DNA of 7,806 nt, from NCBI GenBank assembly GCA_001603685.1, contig LUZO01000062.1, forward strand, positions 1-7,806. Direction: 5' to 3'. The position numbers were made by a program, and so were the translations under genes. The notes under the pieces were generated by a model. It worked only from the letters and a program-made list of their open reading frames with translations. It was not told where the DNA came from and searched no databases. Positions 6,901 to 7,806 of the stretch are shown piece by piece (position 1 is the stretch's first letter; each line of letters opens with the position of its first letter). The stretch is from Bacteroidales bacterium Bact_23. GTDB lineage: Bacteria; Bacteroidota; Bacteroidia; Bacteroidales; Lentimicrobiaceae.

Positions 6901-7806
6901 GTACAAAGCTGGGAGCGGGATCTCCGGGAGTGGCCGATTGGTAAAGGTTCTGCAGATAGTTTTTTATGGAAGCGGTTGTGTTGCCTACCGCCGGATCATT
7001 GGTGTATGCCTCAACCATGGTGAATCCCTTCCGGATTTTCCACTGGATAAAAGGCTGCAGCGTTTCCTTGAACATGGGGTCGGAAACAATTACCATTTTA
7101 ACCGGGTAGCTGGTCAGGTTTCCTCTTTGAGAGGTGCCTTTGGGGAGGTTGTTCAGGAATGAGAAGCTGTTGAAATAGGGTGAACGGGTTCTGGCGGCAA
7201 GCCCGGTGGTGGCGGAATAGTCGGCGCCGTTGAATGCAACCTCAATCTCCACATTGTCGTAAACCCGGATGATTCCGGCGGCGGGGTTGTATTCCACAGG
7301 CGATACCTCCAGACGGGCGATGCGCATATCGCGCATGGTTCCGACCACTTCAACCTTAGCCAGCGTATTCGGCAGGAAGGCATCGGTCTGATAAGTCCGG
7401 TGGTTTACCACAAAGGTAGCCGGCTCCTTCTGGTTTTTGGCAACACGCGGCTGGGTGGGCATCAGTTGGTTCGGAATGCCGAAATCGCTAAGGGCATATT
7501 CACTGATGTCGTAGGAAACAACCCTGACCTCGGGAACGGCACCTGCCGGAATCTCAATCAGGCGGCGCATTACCGGAAGCTTGGGCATGCCTTCCTCCCA
7601 GCTAAAGGTGTAACCCGGGGCGGTAATTTCGGTAAATATCCCTTCAGGCGTGTTTACCTCAAAGTGATCGAACGAGGAAAAAACATTCTTAACCCTGATA
7701 CCCTGAAAAGAGTCGTTGAGCAGTGTGGCGCCGGTGCTTCCGGCGGAATTCAGTACAACCTGAGCAACAGAGACATGGCAGGCAAGCAGGAATGTCACAA
7801 GAATCC
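3920..7806 (-). CDS. Kgp-like (lysine-gingipain-type) C25 cysteine protease with T9SS sorting domain; 5' end cut by window edge
   Basis: Secreted cysteine endopeptidase, predicted to cut after lysine at the cell surface or outside the cell. Residues are numbered from the GTG at 7798: signal peptide remnant 1-12, propeptide about 13-225, C25 catalytic domain about 226-588, Ig-like domain 590-668, two CARDB-like beta-sandwiches 672-790 and 791-905, a cleaved-adhesin/MAM-like jelly roll 906-1041, a PKD-like domain 1052-1127, an Ig-like domain 1134-1200, and a T9SS C-terminal domain 1208-1292. The motifs YTAHGS (H436) and VGNCC (C469) with YWDEDYY (D506) match P. gingivalis Kgp rather than Rgp; D377 matches the third catalytic residue. 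The Ig-like domain contains the stretch VAISKDGVLYG, which I recall as identical in Kgp. The frame stays open from 7798 to the window edge (Ile-Leu-Val precede Thr2), so the GTG is probably internal and the true start lies outside. It is probably co-transcribed with the Rgp-like gene 21 bases downstream. Family assignment is near certain; substrate specificity is inferred. Confidence 0.95.
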   Translation of the reverse strand, partial: ILVTFLLACHVSVAQVVLNSAGSTGATLLNDSFQGIRVKNVFSSFDHFEVNTPEGIFTEITAPGYTFSWEEGMPKLPVMRRLIEIPAGAVPEVRVVSYDISEYALSDFGIPNQLMPTQPRVAKNQKEPATFVVNHRTYQTDAFLPNTLAKVEVVGTMRDMRIARLEVSPVEYNPAAGIIRVYDNVEIEVAFNGADYSATTGLAARTRSPYFNSFSFLNNLPKGTSQRGNLTSYPVKMVIVSDPMFKETLQPFIQWKIRKGFTMVEAYTNDPAVGNTTASIKNYLQNLYQSATPGDPAPSFVLFVGDVAQIPAYIQSGHVTDLYYCEYTNDVLPEVYYGRFSASSVAQLQPQIDKTMMYEQYLFPDPSFLGKSVMISGVDGSFATKYGNGQINYGTTNYFNEAHGIYSHTYLYPASGSAASSIIQNISDGVAYGNYTAHGSSAGWADPSFTISDIPGLQNYGKYPLLVGNCCETNPYNINCFGEELLRAQDKGAVGYIGASNSTYWDEDYYFGVGVGPIGPGSTYENTTLGSYDRAFHDHGEPFEDWFTTQAQMFVAGNLAVTESGSSMTTYYWQVYCLMGDPSLMIYFGVPPEMNVTYDGLMPLGIDEFTVNAEPYAYVAISKDGVLYGSTLADESGLAVVALNPITIPGDAEIIVTAQNKQPFFGTVPVAAPDGPYVLLQSQIVNDINANNNQLPEYNESFGFNMQLKNVGRTKAENLTVTLTSSSPYVEIKNGSESWPDLEPDQINGLEYAFEVSTAMWLPDQHPAVFELSITDGNETWTNSFTLKLNAPKLASGNLIVDDYLQGTGNGNRRLDPGENAVVSFPVENAGHCSAEETVAHLFTDSKWLDINFVRYEIGNIACGTTSNAVYSIAVDPETPVGTTANLYFTGAAGAYTTTKIYNPKVGLVIEDFETGDFSAFPWENTSAKPWTITNLMPHGGSYSARSGAISHNAATTLQVTMDVLTNDEISFAYKVSSESGWDHLKFYIDNSEKGSWSGEMGWANVSFPVTAGKRTFKWTYRKDSGVSSGSDAAFLDDIIFPSSDGSIPSSDLTVKAFAYPDTICGEGEAALFAFVSNATGTVQYAWTPEEMLSNAAIFNPVANISETTEFAISITNLFDTANDTITIGSKPVPEKPVIEQTATQLISSAVEGNRWYSADGAIEGATGQIYEPETSGYYYVIVTSAEGCESEPSESIYFSMVGVTNQDKAGNLSVYPNPFTSELNVSFIVAKEERVRISLLNITGREIATIAEGSMVQGNHTVTFVPAGLNPGIYLLRMQSESNTSVTKIVLSK
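3923..4177 (-). other. T9SS C-terminal sorting domain (type A)
   Basis: Residues 1208-1292 start with LSVYPNPFTSELNVSF, contain the ITGREI turn and NPGIYLLRM, and end with TKIVLSK. This is the standard Por secretion tail: Y/F-P-N-P near the start, G-x-E/I in the middle, P-G-x-Y near the end, and a basic-hydrophobic last strand. It directs export through the outer membrane by T9SS and is normally removed by the sortase PorU as the protein is anchored or released. Confidence 0.95.
4676..5083 (-). other. Cleaved-adhesin / MAM-like jelly-roll domain
   Basis: Residues about 906-1041 start with DFETGDFSAFPW, continue with GGSYSARSG, SFAYKVSSESGWDHLKFYID and WANVSFPVTAG, and end with AAFLDDIIFP. 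This order is typical of the beta-sandwich 'cleaved adhesin' or choice-of-anchor-J type modules common in T9SS cargo, and is related in kind to the adhesin modules of the P. gingivalis gingipains. It probably binds a surface ligand such as glycan or protein; the ligand cannot be read from the sequence. Confidence 0.6.
6035..7123 (-). other. C25 catalytic domain, Kgp-type
   Basis: Residues about 226-588. H436 (bases 6491-6493) and C469 (6392-6394) are 33 residues apart, the same spacing as H444 and C477 in Kgp. D377 in ISGVDGSF aligns with Kgp D388, with 13 residues between it and a shared Tyr-Gly. T434, N467 and D506 align with Kgp T442, N475 and D516, which shape the lysine-binding pocket. 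The VTDLYY motif at 317-322 and the YIGASNSTYWDEDYY block at 494-508 are also Kgp-like. The alignment is from memory of published structures. Confidence 0.88.
7124..7762 (-). other. Kgp-type inhibitory propeptide
   Basis: Residues 13 to about 225 align by eye with the Kgp propeptide. Shared landmarks are VVGTMRDMRIA (Kgp has a similar LGTMRGVRIA), NVEIEVAFNGAD, and SPYF near the end. The segment LMPTQPRVAK places K121 at the position of Kgp K129, the residue reported to occupy the S1 pocket in the Kgp zymogen. The Kgp activation arginine (R228) aligns with P219. The nearest basic residues are K220 and R225, so the exact cleavage point is uncertain. Confidence 0.8.
7763..7806 (-). other. Sec signal peptide, C-terminal part only (Kgp-like protein)
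   Basis: The visible frame reads Ile-Leu-Val-Thr-Phe-Leu-Leu-Ala-Cys-His-Val-Ser-Val-Ala and then Gln. This is a hydrophobic core followed by a Ser-Val-Ala/Gln signal peptidase I site (A12/Q13 counted from the GTG at 7798). A Gln directly after the cleavage site is common in exported Bacteroidota proteins and is seen in Kgp and RgpB. The basic N-terminal end of the signal is missing, so the gene starts a few codons beyond base 7806. Confidence 0.75.

Noticed and set aside
7769..7798. Possible lipoprotein signal: Leu-Leu-Ala-Cys at residues 4-7 of the Kgp-like protein
   Set aside because: The Cys is inside the hydrophobic stretch and is followed by His-Val-Ser-Val-Ala/Gln, a good signal peptidase I site of the type used by gingipains. 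T9SS cargo with a sorting domain is normally not a Sec lipoprotein.
65..7806. One of the two genes as PorU, the C25-family T9SS sortase
   Set aside because: Both carry a classical propeptide and a full sorting domain and match the Kgp and Rgp catalytic motifs closely, so they are T9SS cargo proteases rather than the sortase.
1..7806. CRISPR arrays, tRNA or rRNA genes, insertion sequences
   Set aside because: No direct-repeat arrays, RNA-gene signatures, transposase coding or terminal inverted repeats were seen; the window is filled by the two genes.

Overview
The window is almost entirely two very long genes, both on the minus strand and both encoding gingipain-type (MEROPS family C25) secreted cysteine proteases. 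Each has a signal peptide with Gln at the predicted +1 position, a gingipain-type inhibitory propeptide, a C25 catalytic domain with its Ig-like follower, a stalk of beta-sandwich modules, and a C-terminal type IX secretion system (T9SS) sorting domain. That combination is diagnostic of the phylum Bacteroidota. About half of the bases are G+C. The missing Shine-Dalgarno before the second gene also fits. I cannot name the genus. The modules after the catalytic domains differ from the haemagglutinin/adhesin repeats of Porphyromonas gingivalis, so an environmental or gut member of the Bacteroidales or a neighbouring order is more likely than Porphyromonas.

Layout, in direction of transcription (right to left): the 5' end of gene A (Kgp-like) runs off the right edge, so only part of its signal peptide is visible, and its coding region ends at 3920. 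After a 21-base spacer comes gene B (Rgp-like), 3898 to 65, complete. A GC-rich hairpin at 5-37 is a probable intrinsic terminator. No stretch over 300 bases lacks a gene, and the pair looks like one transcription unit.

The main result comes from comparison, by memory, with the P. gingivalis enzymes. Gene A has the lysine-gingipain (Kgp) pattern: counterparts of the triad (D377, H436, C469), of the S1-pocket residues Thr/Asn/Asp (T434, N467, D506), and of the propeptide lysine that plugs the pocket of the zymogen (K121). Gene B has the arginine-gingipain (RgpA/B) pattern: E382, H448, C481, the S1 aspartate D391, W520, the propeptide inhibitory arginine (R128), and an Arg-Tyr activation site (R234/Y235). 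The window therefore appears to hold a compact Lys-specific plus Arg-specific protease pair. In P. gingivalis, as I recall, kgp and the rgp genes are not adjacent.

Both proteins should cross the inner membrane by Sec and the outer membrane by T9SS, lose the sorting domain, and act at the cell surface or outside the cell. By analogy the two enzymes may help to mature each other. The Arg at the Kgp activation site is not conserved in gene A, so its activation may work differently. Gene B also carries an unusual glutamine-amidotransferase-like (flavodoxin-like) module between its stalk and its PKD domain.
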